From assembly GCA_009801085.1 (NCBI GenBank), contig VNWV01000023.1:174344-238343 (forward strand): 64,000 bases of DNA, written 5' to 3'. How positions within the stretch are numbered: the first letter of the stretch is position 1; each line of letters starts with the position of its first letter. Shown piece after piece: positions 1 to 13,945 of this stretch. The notes under the pieces are model-generated. The model was not told the DNA's origin. It made no database searches and saw nothing but the letters and a program-made list of their open reading frames with translations. The DNA comes from Lasiodiplodia sp. COLG20 (taxonomy: Eukaryota > Ascomycota > Dothideomycetes > Botryosphaeriales > Botryosphaeriaceae). A program made the translations under genes and the position numbers.

Positions 1-3434
<3,434 letters not shown>

Positions 3435-4222
3435 GAAGGGTTGGTCAACGTGTTGTCAATTTTGCACGTGCAATTAAACCGCTAGAATAATGGTGGGTGG
3501 TAGGTTCGAGGCGGATTTACGGTTAAACGATGATGGAGATATGCATCGGGGATGTAGTTTGGCGGCTGATGACTCAACGACAGCGTGAAGATTTGACAGC
3601 ATAAAGAAAATAAACCTCGTCTAACGAGGGCTTTCACATGAAGGCGGCAACGACTTGTGACTGCTGCGCCTGTGTTCTCTGCGTTCCAATGATCGCTTGA
3701 CGTACATGTTTGCGTAGGCGGTTCATATCACGTATTCAATTTTAGCTTTAGACCAACGCCACAACATGCCAGCAACTTATCAGTTACAGCAATTTCCCGA
3801 TCCAATCATCATGCACTCTGGCCCCCGCTAGATTCAAGATCCCATTTGGTGAGTGCTGTATCTTCAAACGCCTCGACAAATTGAGCGCGTGATGTGTGTT
3901 CCGCTAGCGATCCTTCCGCAGACTCACGCGGCCATGTGAAATCCATGAGTTGGAATCCAACACGTGTCTGTGCACACTTAGAGCCGCAGGATCACTAGCT
4001 GGGGCAGATACTTCCCTGGTGAAGTGGCTGTGGTATCTTTGTTCGTTAAGTTTATGTGGAGATCACGGATTAAGTATGTAGCAGAATACTGTCTCGAGCA
4101 AAGGACTAGAGCACGAGGACTTGGTCTATCAAACGCTTATATACAACGGAGTTGAAGCCTCAACCTCCCACAAACACGCTATTTACCCACACACATAGGT
4201 TCAGCAACGCTGCTCTGAAGCC
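3435..4222. other. Intergenic region between cpc-3 and a small gene
   Basis: No ORF with coding character. A TGACTCA heptamer (Gcn4/Cpc1-type site) lies at 3570-3576, just downstream of the GCN2 gene, but no target start is close. A TATA-like TTATATAC at 4137-4144 sits about 80 bases ahead of the next ATG. Confidence 0.4.
4137..4144 (+). promoter_or_regulatory. TATA-like element
   Basis: TTATATAC lies 79 bases before the ATG at 4223, a distance that would suit a short 5' leader. This is sequence match only. Confidence 0.35.
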
Positions 4223-4717
4223 ATGGCAAAGCTCCGCGATATCTGCAAGGACCTTTATACGGGCCTCAAGGAAAGATATGGTAAACCTGACTGCATGACT
4301 CGAAAATATCAGGTGGACGATGATTTTCGCGATGATAACCCCCACAGGTGGTGGATAGACCGTCACTACGATGCAAAAAAGGCCGAACGTAGTGCCAAAG
4401 AGAAAGCAAAAGCTCACGGCAGCAAAACGCCCACTGAGGAGTCCTCCAACACAGCAAAAGCTCCTACGGAAGTTGTACCGGAGCCGAAAACTGCAGCAAA
4501 AGCAAGCGCCCCAGCATCTTCTCAAACCGCTCCTTCAAAGGTTGCATCATCGACCTCTAAAACCTCCAACAAAAAGAGTTCGGACGAGCATACTAAAGCA
4601 AATGACCGGGAGACCCCCTCCCAGACACCTGGAAAAGGTGAATCTAGCAATAAACCAGCAAACTCATTCAAAACTGATCGCTACTATTGGTCTACCTCTG
4701 ATGAGTTTCTGCTGTAA
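4223..4717 (+). CDS. Hypothetical small protein, low-complexity Ala/Ser/Thr/Lys tail
   Basis: Single-exon ORF of 164 residues with a favourable start context (GCCATGGC) and a TATA-like element about 80 bases upstream. The first 55 residues are mixed and charged, with DDNPHRWWIDRHYD standing out. Residues 60-145 are a hydrophilic, probably disordered stretch rich in Ala, Ser, Thr, Lys and Pro. The protein ends in an aromatic and acidic tip (DRYYWSTSDEFLL). There is no signal peptide, membrane segment or known domain. I do not recognise the family; it could be a lineage-specific gene. The length, the composition and the conserved-looking ends favour a real gene over chance. Confidence 0.5.
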   Translation: MAKLRDICKDLYTGLKERYGKPDCMTRKYQVDDDFRDDNPHRWWIDRHYDAKKAERSAKEKAKAHGSKTPTEESSNTAKAPTEVVPEPKTAAKASAPASSQTAPSKVASSTSKTSNKKSSDEHTKANDRETPSQTPGKGESSNKPANSFKTDRYYWSTSDEFLL

Positions 4718-5520
4718 TCTGTTGTCGATTGTAGCGGTGGCTCTTTTTGCATCAAATAATATGGAAATGATTATGTAACTGGCACTGCTGCGGGAAAACC
4801 CAGAAGATGAAGCGAAGATTGAATTAGTGAAGGAGATATGGTGCGGGTGGACCTGCTTACGATGGCGAGAACAAAATAAAATTTGACAAAACACCTGTGG
4901 GACAGAGTACAGTGTTCAGCGAATTAGCATTACAATACAACCAGGGATTAGGAACCTTGAAACTTTCATATTTGTGAGAACCATATACCCTTTCTATACG
5001 CGGTGAATGTGCGGACGTAGCTATGATATTCATAGCTCAGCAGAACTTTCCACATTCATTCTCTTACCACTTGTTTATGTAGAGCTTGAAATAATAGGTA
5101 GAGGTATGCTACTCAATGTTACAATACTAGACAAGTCGACTACGTAGTTGTACAGGTGTAGGCTAAGCTAAGGGTTAATAGTTCGGTGACCGGCCTAAAA
5201 GAGTGGACTTTTCTTAGGCGGGTTGATCCAAGTGTGCGCATAGATGCAAATTTACACTCGCAGATGATGCTGTGAGTTTGGGGGCCTTTGATTCTAAGGT
5301 AGTCTTGTGCAGAGCCGTGGGGTCTTTGAACGCACTACTGTTGCGCCCGACTCAAGCGTGGTCTTTGTACAGCTAGGCCACAGCAGCGGCTTCCCATGCT
5401 GCTCGCTCGCAAACACTCCCTTGGTTCATATATATATCCCGATTGTCGGATTCACCAATCCTCTACATCCCAGTGTCGATAGAGAACATCCACCAGCGCG
5501 GAACAACTTACGAATATCCA
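4718..5520. other. Intergenic, AT-richer spacer
   Basis: No convincing gene. The stretch is richer in A and T than neighbouring coding sequence. A TATATATAT tract begins near 5429, about 90 bases before the ATG at 5521. A short ORF at 5307-5561 has no coding signature and overlaps this promoter-like segment. Confidence 0.4.
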
Positions 5521-5793
5521 ATGACGTTTCACAAGGAGGCTTCACCCCCTCCTCATCCTGAACGCGCCCACCTCAACAGCGATGCTGGCAACTCCATCGA
5601 AGGCGATCCAAAGGGAATCGCCAACTCGACAAGACCACCAGTCTCCTACGCCCCCTCAATGACGAATGATGATTCACACGATTGCGCGGGTGAACGCCAT
5701 TCCACAGATTTGAAAGAGCTCGAGCAAAACTGTATGCCGCTCGAGACGTGGGAACGAGGGCGCTATTTTCAAGATGGAGATTGGTGTGGGTAG
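5521..5793 (+). CDS. Possible small hypothetical protein
   Basis: A 90-residue ORF beginning at ATG 5521. The frame is also open upstream to 5443, but only through a non-ATG codon. A TATATATAT tract lies about 90 bases upstream. The product is hydrophilic, Pro/Ser/His-rich at the start and acidic later, with no signal peptide or membrane segment. It ends 162 bases before the 3' end of the convergent membrane-protein gene. I recognise no family. It may be a chance ORF, so confidence is low. Confidence 0.25.
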   Translation: MTFHKEASPPPHPERAHLNSDAGNSIEGDPKGIANSTRPPVSYAPSMTNDDSHDCAGERHSTDLKELEQNCMPLETWERGRYFQDGDWCG

Positions 5794-5955
5794 ATAGGTG
5801 AACTCCGCCTCGAACTTCTCAAGGACGCGGGGAAATGACAGTCTAATCCCTGGCTTTTACCTCCTCACTGCACACTCCCTGATTGCTTCATGAGAGAACG
5901 TCAGTCTTAAATTCGTTCAGAAAGGTGACCATCAATATTTGTTGAAACCTATTGC

Positions 5956-7457
5956 TCACCTCGTCCCGCTCGGCCCCGCTTGTGCTCTATATCCATTTAA
6001 ACTCCCATGTCCCCTGTCCGACGTGCTTTTGGCCTTCCCTTTGCCTTTTTTGTCAACCTTCTTGGTATAGCCAAACAAAAACCTTTTGACGCTCACGGCA
6101 ATGCTCGACAACATTTGGAACGGGTATACCATGAGCGCCCACAACGCTTGCAAAGGAATCATGAGCAATGTACTCAACCAATCAAACAAAATCGAAACAA
6201 CGCCTGGCTTTTTCTGCTGCCCGCTTCGTGCGGCTGCGGCTGCAAGGGCGAGGGCATCTTTAAGACGTGATTCAAGGTCCTGCAGGCGGGCCTCTGTCGC
6301 CATAGTTTGGGTAGTCGCGCGCTTCTCGTAACGGCGTACGGCGCGGTTCAGAGCATCCAACTGAGGCTGGAAGCTCTGGCGGACGATGTTCGCAATTTCG
6401 GCGGGCGCGGCAGAGCCAGCAGATTTCCCCTTCTCTTTGACTGAGACAGCATTGGCGGAGGCGACATCGGCCATGTGTGACTCGAGTTCGCTAAGGCGCC
6501 TCCCTAGGTCGGACACAGCGGGCTCCTCAGATTTCAAGTCGGGTTCGGCTTGCTCGCGAACGATGCGCTGCAGGTACATTGTCCGGGCGCGGAGCATGCG
6601 CAGCAGATGGGATGCAGGGCGGACCTCGGCAGCTAGTAAAAATATAGTGAGATTGTAGTTCGAAACAAGGCCTTCGGAGGGACGTGAAAGCGATGCGCGA
6701 ATGGCATGGAGGAGGTATGCGCCGATAACCGGGCCCAAGAAGCATGCTGCCAGGGCGTACAGCTGATCTGACTGCAGTTCCTTCACGGCAGCGACATATT
6801 GCGGCGACCGTCCCGGGGCGGGCGTGTCGGCAGCAATGTCGCTATGCTCCGAGGCAGTTTTTGTGTCGGCCGTGGGCGCATCCTCGATGGCCTCGTCATC
6901 TTCGGAATCTTCCTCCGGTATAGTGTCAGACAGGCGTATCCCAGCAGCTTCGGCATACGGCGCAGGCGTTTGGGCGGCGCAATACCAATCCCTGTTTTCC
7001 CGATCAATGAAAAAATTTCGAACACATTCTTGGGCAAGACGTACCACGGCATGCGCACACACCAGTTGAGCAGCAGGGATGCCAGGCCAAGCAGCAGGAT
7101 GTCGGTGACGACGGCGCTGCCATTTGTGAAAAAAATCCCGCTCACAGCGGGCAGAATGGCGAAGACCAGCGGCAGCGAGTGCCAGAGAGAGGGCTCATCC
7201 TGTTCCAGCTTGTCTGCGTCGCGCGAACCGGGATTCAGCAGGTTGTCTGTGGAGGAGCGGATGGAGGAAAAATCGGAGATCATGGAGCTACGGCGGCGCA
7301 AAACAGGCGGCGGCGGAGCAATGGACGAGGATGAGGCGGAGGGGTCCCATGGAATGCTGTGGGTGCGCTGCAGACGGTGACGCAGCGCTGAAGATTGCTT
7401 TGGTTGCACAGGGAAGGATCGTGCGGAGGAGCTGGGCTCAGGCGGGTCGTCGGCCAT
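5956..7457 (-). CDS. Uncharacterised multi-pass membrane protein with coiled coil
   Basis: Two exons, 7457-7045 and 6991-5956, with a 53-base intron (GTACGT...AACAG) that joins the frames as MPW|DWYCAAQ; 482 residues. The N-terminal 85 residues are Ser/Pro-rich and disordered. Hydrophobic segments follow at roughly 95-115 and 120-140, then an acidic loop, a segment near 215-235 (LYALAACFLGPVIGAYLL) and another near 250. Two heptad-like stretches between about 290 and 400 suggest a coiled coil. A last hydrophobic stretch (about 410-440) precedes a Lys-rich tail. This looks like an endomembrane protein conserved in filamentous fungi, but I cannot assign a family or function. It is transcribed away from the pheromone receptor. 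Confidence 0.8.
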
Positions 7458-8456
7458 AGCTCTTTTTGTGGGCTTGGGCGCGGGCGCGGGCTGGTGGATT
7501 GGATTGGGTCGAGCAGCGGGAATTGAGGAGTGCTGACACTGGGGTGGCAGCAGCAGGGCGAAGAGAAGATTGCGCGTCTTGCATGGTTCGGGGCGAGCTG
7601 AGAGAGGGCGGCGTCGAGGTCGTGGCAGGTCGGGGAGTAAGTAGTTTCCAAAGGGTGGAAGCGGCTCGCGTTCACTGGGCAGTCACGCGTCGCCAGCACA
7701 GGTGCCGCCCTGACAGCACAACCGGCCCCACACCCGCCAAACCCATCACTGTGAGCACATCCATCACCCCTCGAATCCTCATCGGGCAAAGCTCCCACTG
7801 CCCCGGTTCTGACCGGTGCATCCCCGCCATTCCTTCCCAGGCCACGGCCGCGCTATCGCACTGCTAATCATCACTATTCCGCGCTCCCTCGCCGCACTAT
7901 CGAACAGTAGATAACTGGAATCGAGCCATTTCAATCCTGGCAAGCAGGCTGATCGGACGCCTTTCGCCGTCGTCGAAGCCCCAGTCCACGCCTTTTCAAA
8001 GCCCGTCTTTCCTCCTGATTCTGTGCCGACCTGACCATGCTCAAGGCGTGCCTGCAGATATGTGCATCTGGTAGGTCGTGTTCTTCCTATTGACACCCCG
8101 AAACGGTGGTATGACGTCTCACACCTTGCCAAGCAAACTGCATCTCTGCAAATCACTTCCACCGAACCCGCCCATTGACCTCTATGCTGCCTTATTGAGG
8201 CCCTCTTCTGTCAATACGTCTATAGCCATGTCTCTACACAAAACTTTTTCGCTTGCCATGGCTCGTCCAAGTCTTCCTTCTGCAACAACACAATCTCTTT
8301 GTCCAGGTGCCTCCGCTTCATCGACAACATCTTTCTTTTGGCAAATCGGTCCTGGGAAGCTGCCGCGCCTCATATCCCATCTCCCAATCCGGCCGGCTCA
8401 GCTCTACCGAGCTCTTTCTAACCACGCTCCTCCAGCTCTCTGCTCCTTGGTCGACA
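7458..8456. other. Divergent promoter region, membrane protein / pheromone receptor
   Basis: About 1 kb between the two start codons. ORFs of 127-172 codons occur on both strands but overlap one another and lack recognisable domains. The receptor frame happens to be open upstream from 8253, yet that stretch does not resemble the family, so I treat it as 5' leader or promoter. Confidence 0.5.
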
Positions 8457-10018
8457 ATGGCTGAAGTGGAAAACCCAATCTATCCCGCCGCCATCTATCT
8501 TCCTGTGCTGGCTTGTTTGGTTGTCTTGCTCGATATCTCTCCGCTGGTATGGCACGTCCGCAACCGCAACGTTGGTGCCGCTGTCTTGGTCGGTTGGATG
8601 ATCACCTACAACTTCATCGCCTTCATCAACGCTTTAATCTGGCCTCACAATGATCCGCGCTATGGGTTCCGTGGCTATGTTGTCTGCGATGTTGAGGTCT
8701 ACGTCGTCGTTGCTGGGTGGACAGGCGTCTCGACTTCCCTGCTCTGCATCATGCGCAGCCTTGCCAAAGTCCTCAACACCAAGAACCAAGTCGTGACACC
8801 CCGTCGAGCCCAGCGCATCCGCCAATACCTGATCGATGCTGCAACATGCTGGGCTCTCCCCATCGTCCAGCTTGGCATGTTCGACGTGGTCAAGGTCTAT
8901 CGCTACTACATCTATGGAATCAACGGTTGCGTTCCATCTCTCGATACGAGCTGGGTCAGCGTTGCTCTGATCTACTCCTGGCCGTTCGCCATTGACCTCC
9001 TCTGCGCATACTACGCTGGTATGTTCAGCTGCGAACCTTCACGGAACGGGGGGAAAAAACTGACGTCTTATTGACAGTCCTCATCATCGTGCGCTTGCAC
9101 CGCTATCGCTCCGAGTTCTCGCGCCTCGTCCACTCACACAACACCACGCGTTCGCGCTTCCTGCGCCTCTTCATTCTCTGCACCCTATTCCTTCTCGGCA
9201 TTCTCCCCGCCCAAACCATCATCCTATGGATCAACATCCGCGCGCAAGCCTTGAGCTTCTCATGGGCACGTAATCACTTGCCGGAACATCGCTCTAGCAT
9301 TGTTCCCGTCAAGCTTTACGGTACAATTATTTTTGACCGCTGGACCAGCGTCATCGGCGGCTTCCTTCTCTTCCTATTCTTCGGCCTCGGTACCGATGCC
9401 ACGAGCATGTATCGCTCGTGGGCCACCAAGCTGAATCCCACCCGCATCTTCTGCCGCAACACACGTCGCCGTCGGACTGTCTTCCACACGGCAAACACCA
9501 CTGGCAGCCCCGTCTCCCTTTCCGCCCACTCCATGTTCAGCTACAAGACGTACTTCACCTCCCGCAGCAACAGCTCTGCCGGCAAATCGCACGCCTCCAA
9601 GTCCCTCTGCAAGTCGCCGCTCAGTTTCTGGCGCGCGAGCAATGCTGGCGCCGCCACGTCCCCCACTACAGAGTACAGCAGGACCAGCAGCACCGCGCCC
9701 ATCCTGCCCCTGCACCACCTCAACCTCCATCGTAACCAGAACGACAACGGCAAGAAGGTGCGCACCCTAAGCACCGCATCCGCCGCGCCGACCATCGACA
9801 CTGCCATCTCGACGACGCCGCTCAGCAAGACCATCCGGAAAGCGAGCGTCGGCACGCTGGCTGAATGTGACGACGACGATGACGACGTCGCGTCCGTGGT
9901 CGGCTCGCCGGTGGAGGGCGCGAAGGAGAGGGATGGCGGAAGTGGAGGCGACGCCAAGGGAACCGTGGAGGGATTGGGGATCAGGATGGATATGGCGAGC
10001 CCGAGGACTGGAGCATAA
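8457..10018 (+). CDS. STE3: Ste3-type mating pheromone receptor (a-factor-like GPCR)
   Basis: Two exons, 8457-9018 and 9078-10018, spliced across a 59-base intron (GTATGT...GACAG) at YYA|VLIIVRLHRYR; 500 residues. Seven hydrophobic segments fall within the first 300 residues. Family hallmarks are the cytoplasmic RRAQRIRQYL loop, the YGINGCVPSLDTSW extracellular loop and the RLHRYRSEF motif after the fifth helix. A Ser/Thr-rich cytoplasmic tail of about 200 residues follows, ending in an Asp-rich and Gly-rich region. Receptors of this family bind the lipid-modified peptide pheromone at the plasma membrane and signal through a heterotrimeric G protein to the mating MAP-kinase cascade. I chose the ATG at 8457 because the first helix begins about ten residues later; the open frame upstream to 8253 looks non-coding. 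Confidence 0.93.
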
Positions 10019-10573
10019 ATGGGGGATGAAGTTCCCTCGGCCACGTCCGCCGCCCAGTGAGTAAGAGGCGATGGATACTAGGTGCTATATGGCAAAGGGA
10101 ATGGGATGGGATGGGCTTCTACTTTTACATCGTGCGGCATTACAAGCGCCATCTTCATTACTCTTGCTTTTGTTTGGTTTCTAGCGATGTTTTCTTTTTT
10201 TTATGCATCTTTAATCCATAAGTAACGAGGGACGTCGTAGGAAGCGTTGATACTCAGCGCAGCATAGAGCATAAGGTCTTTTTTGTCCATATCCAAACCC
10301 ATAGAAGGCATAGGCAAGGTCAATTAGCGCCAGAGGCTCGATTCTTCCGAACGAATTAAACATCAAGCTGTTTGGCATGCTTCCCCTGTTTTCCGCCAAT
10401 TTCCGCAAGATGCCGCGAAAAGTATAACATCACGTCAAGAGCACGTCCCCTTCCGTCATTTAACCAAATTTTGATCCAATTATGTACCTGAAGAAACGCA
10501 TACAATCATCTTTCATCATATCCAATCATCCTTCCTCCTCTTCTCCAACTCCCTCTGCTCGCACCGCCACCTC
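10019..10573. other. Spacer between convergent genes
   Basis: The 3' ends of the receptor gene and the FAD oxidoreductase gene face each other here. T-rich runs near 10190-10200 may belong to 3' untranslated regions. I see no gene. Confidence 0.45.
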
Positions 10574-12309
10574 TCACAGCAAGAAGCCACCCGCGCTCCT
10601 GCTGCCCCAGAAGCCCCTGGGATCGACGCTCTGCTGCACGCCCTCAGCAAACGCCCTGCTCTCAGCGTCGATCCTGCCCCAGTAATCCTGCCTGAAGTAG
10701 CCGTCGTTCATGAACAGCGGCCTGTAGACGTCGGGCACCTTTCCGTCGGCGACGGCGGCGTCGACGATGTCCTTCATGCCGCCGTACAGCTCGACGGTGG
10801 CGGCGTCGACCTTCTCGTCGACGACGGGCAGGCCGCGCCAGTACGAGAAGTCGAACTCGAAGATAATACGATCAGCGGCATCATCGAAGGCGATGAGGTC
10901 GCCGGCGCCGTTGCCGACTGCCGCATCGATCTCGCGGGCCTTGCGGGCGAAGACGGCCGGGTAGGGCTGGAAGGCGATCGAGGCGACGAGGGCGGGGACG
11001 GCGGCGTAGGTCTTGGACACGTTGACCCAGTGGTTGTAGCAGTCCTCGAGGTGGGCCAGGGTGGTGTTGACGGCGGCGGGCGACGCGTCCTGGGCGAGCA
11101 GCGGCGTCGTCTCGGTGGCGATGGTGTAGGTCGAGCCCTTGAGCACCGCCCAGTTGTTGAAGGCCAGCAGGTCGTAGTACGAGCGCGTCTTGGCGTTGTT
11201 GGTGAGGGGCTTCAGGCTCGTGAACATGTCGAAGACGCCCGCCGGCGGCTCCGGCCCGTCGTAGAAGAGGAACATGATCCAGATGTGCACCAGGTTGGCG
11301 CCCGTGATCTCAGACGTCAGGATGATGCCGGCCTTTTCGTCCGGGTAGTTCTGCGTGAAGTTCTGCAGCGCCGCGAGGAGCGCCTTGTCCGTCTCGTCCG
11401 ACGCCGTGAAGATCAGGTTGCCGCCCCAGATGTCGTTGATCGGGTACGCCTTGAGCGTGTACGTCGTGACGACGCCAAAGTTGGCACCGCCGCCCTTGAG
11501 CGCCTTGAAGAGATCGGCGTTCTGGGTGGCCGAGGCCGTCGCGATGGTGCCGTTGGCCAGCACCACCTCGGCCTCGACCAAGTTGTTGGCCGCCCAGCCA
11601 TACTCAGCTGACAGGAAACTGAGACCGCCTAGTGGAACAATCAGCCGCCTGTCTCGTCTTCGTTTGCACGTGGTCTGCACGGAGATGCTTCACTCACCGC
11701 CCAAGATGTAGCCTCCCACACCCACGTTACCGATCCGGCCACCAATGACGGTCGTGTTCGTCCCGTCCAACACCTTGTGCACGTCCTCCCACCTGTTTCC
11801 AGGACCAACACGGACCGTCATGCTTTCCTTGTCCAGCGTGACCTCGTTCAGGTCAGCCGTAGAGATGAGGGGGCCTCCATCGATGCTCGAGAAGTTCTGG
11901 TTAGGGTTGTGGCCGCCCGACTTAACAGCGAAGGTTTCGTTGTTTTGGTTAAGCGTCTTAATGACGGTTGACATTTCCGCCGCAGAAGCCGGCTTGATGA
12001 TGCAAGCGGGCTTGAGCGCTGCGCAGCCGGTGGACCTGGATGCGCAATCAGCATCACGTAGTTTTACAATGCAATTGATAGTGAATGTGTGAAATTCAAA
12101 CTTGGAAAGGGGGCATATCGTCTCAGATACTGGGACTGATGGAGAACATACCAGTACTCATTGTTCTCGGAAGTGTATTCCAAACTCAAACGGTTGTCAA
12201 TAGAGATGGCAGAAGTGCTCTCCAGGGACTGGCACGTCAGCGAATCAGCTTTCGCGACGGCACCCAGGCCCAGGAGCGCGGCTGCGGCCACGGAACGAAA
12301 AGAAGGCAT
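10574..12309 (-). CDS. Secreted FAD-linked oxidoreductase (berberine-bridge-enzyme-like)
   Basis: Three exons, 12309-12152, 12035-11698 and 11628-10574, with introns GTATGT...CCAG and GTGAGT...CTAG; 516 residues. A signal peptide is evident (about residues 1-21, an Ala/Leu-rich core ending KADS). The FAD-binding PCMH-type domain shows YWSTGCAALKPACII, SGGHN with His95 as the likely covalent flavin ligand, and GNVGVGGYILGGG. Where bicovalent family members carry a second flavin-linking Cys, this protein has Asn (GNVGVGG), so the flavin is probably attached only through His. The C-terminal region (EFDFSYWRGLP, QDYWGRID, VDPRGFWG) is a divergent BBE segment. Such enzymes oxidise sugars, alcohols or secondary metabolites; the substrate cannot be inferred, and no biosynthetic cluster surrounds it. 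Confidence 0.87.
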
Positions 12310-13945
12310 TGAGTCTCCTAGCTTATGTTCAACAAGCTACGCTGATCAGACTCCTGTTCAGTCAGAAGAATCCCCGCGGGGTGGAAACGATTGAAAAGAG
12401 AGATTGGATCTGGATTATAGACAGTGAATCTATAACTCGGAGCAATGGACAAACGAGGGCAAAAGAAAGAAGCGAGGGGAAGCGAGCGAGCGGCAGGCTA
12501 TCGTCGTGCCGGAAGGGCAGGTGGCTCGGCAGCCATGTTTATATTGTCTGCAACGATAGGGGAGACTCGTTCCGTTCAACCGCCCGGGCTGGGCTGCCGT
12601 ATGCATCTCCCAAGTGCAATTCAACTGTGGCGCACGACGTCTCCACACCATGACCGTTCTTCGGCGGGCCGTTGGGTTAGGCGCGCACCAGCAGGGGCCT
12701 TATGGACTCGGGTGCTTCTCCGGCTAGTTAGCCGCCCAGGCACCGAGTGGCCGTTGATCCGCCGACAGGGTTGCTGTCTGGGCTCGCTAACACGGGCAAG
12801 GCCACGCAGGGGCTTGATCGTTGCCAGACACTTGGAACTCCTGGATGATTGGGCTTGAGCGAGCCACGTCCAGGGCAATTGAGACCGCACCGCCCAGCAA
12901 TGCTCCCCCTCACTCCGTCACTTCAACTGCTGAAGTTTATTGAACTATTGTCGTGGGGGCCGGTGACGCTTAAGCCACACTGCAGGGGCCAGGGCACTTG
13001 ACACTACTGAGTGGATGCTGGCGACGACATGTGCAGTAGTTGGCACCTAGCTTGCCCAATTGAGCGGCTCCTCTTGCCCGCTTCGAGCTGAACGACCAAG
13101 AAGAGTTTACGAGCGGCAGCTCGGGGCGCTCGCTTGGAACAGACTTCACGAGGCCGACGGACCAGCGTGCCGGAAAAAGAAGCAACATAGTTTCTTTGAG
13201 CTTGTTGGAACGGGCAAATCTCGCGTGTCATGTGCGTGATAGCGATCGTCCTGATTGCTGGCGATGCCGGGCGCGTGGCCAGGCACAGGATCAGCCGGCA
13301 CTTAATCGCAGCGTTAATCCCGGGGTTATTGTCGATGAGGAGAAGATCGCTGATGAAAGATTGACGCGTCGTACCGTGGGCCATGTCGTTGGCTACTCGG
13401 GCTGTTACGGGAGCCTGCCCAAGCACATGTCAACGCGTCGCCGCACCTAGACACACCGTAAGGATTCTCGGTCCGTAACGCGGCCAGGCGAGCGCTGATC
13501 AAAAAGATCCAGCAGCGGTGAAGCATGCAAGCGAACCATCAATAGTGTGAGTTCGCCTATAAAGAAATGCCCGATTCGCCGCCCATTACCTACTTTGCAT
13601 ATTATCGGGCGCCTGACCCCCACTTGATCGTGCTATTGTCAGGCATTCGCTTAGGAATGTCGCCCGGGAGCAGGCGGAAGAGCATGGTGATCTCTGCAAG
13701 CTGTCTTCCCCATGCTCGTATAGCTGAAAGTCTCACCACTGCTCTCCAGAACTCCACTTCAGCTTCATGCGCATGTTTCCTGGGGCGTTTTGGGGTGGAC
13801 TTAGACGAGGACAAAGGGGTGCATGAAGGATGATGTGGGGAGTTGACGTTCGCTTGAAGACTTCAGAGGTAGCACAAGCCTCGTTCCGCCCTAGTATCAC
13901 GTTATTTACATTGTTACCAAATATGGGTATCATCCTACGCGGGCT
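12310..13945. other. Intergenic region upstream of the FAD oxidoreductase
   Basis: About 1.6 kb with only short overlapping ORFs (60-140 codons) on both strands and no recognisable domain or repeat. It holds the promoter of the oxidoreductase and the 3' flank of the 5-phosphatase gene. Confidence 0.45.

Noticed and set aside
8253..8456. N-terminal extension of the pheromone receptor
   Set aside because: The frame is open, but the residues do not resemble Ste3 receptors and would precede the first helix by about 70 residues.
11030..11611. 193-codon plus-strand ORF opposite the FAD oxidoreductase
   Set aside because: Arg/Val/Gly-rich antisense shadow in a strongly GC-biased exon.
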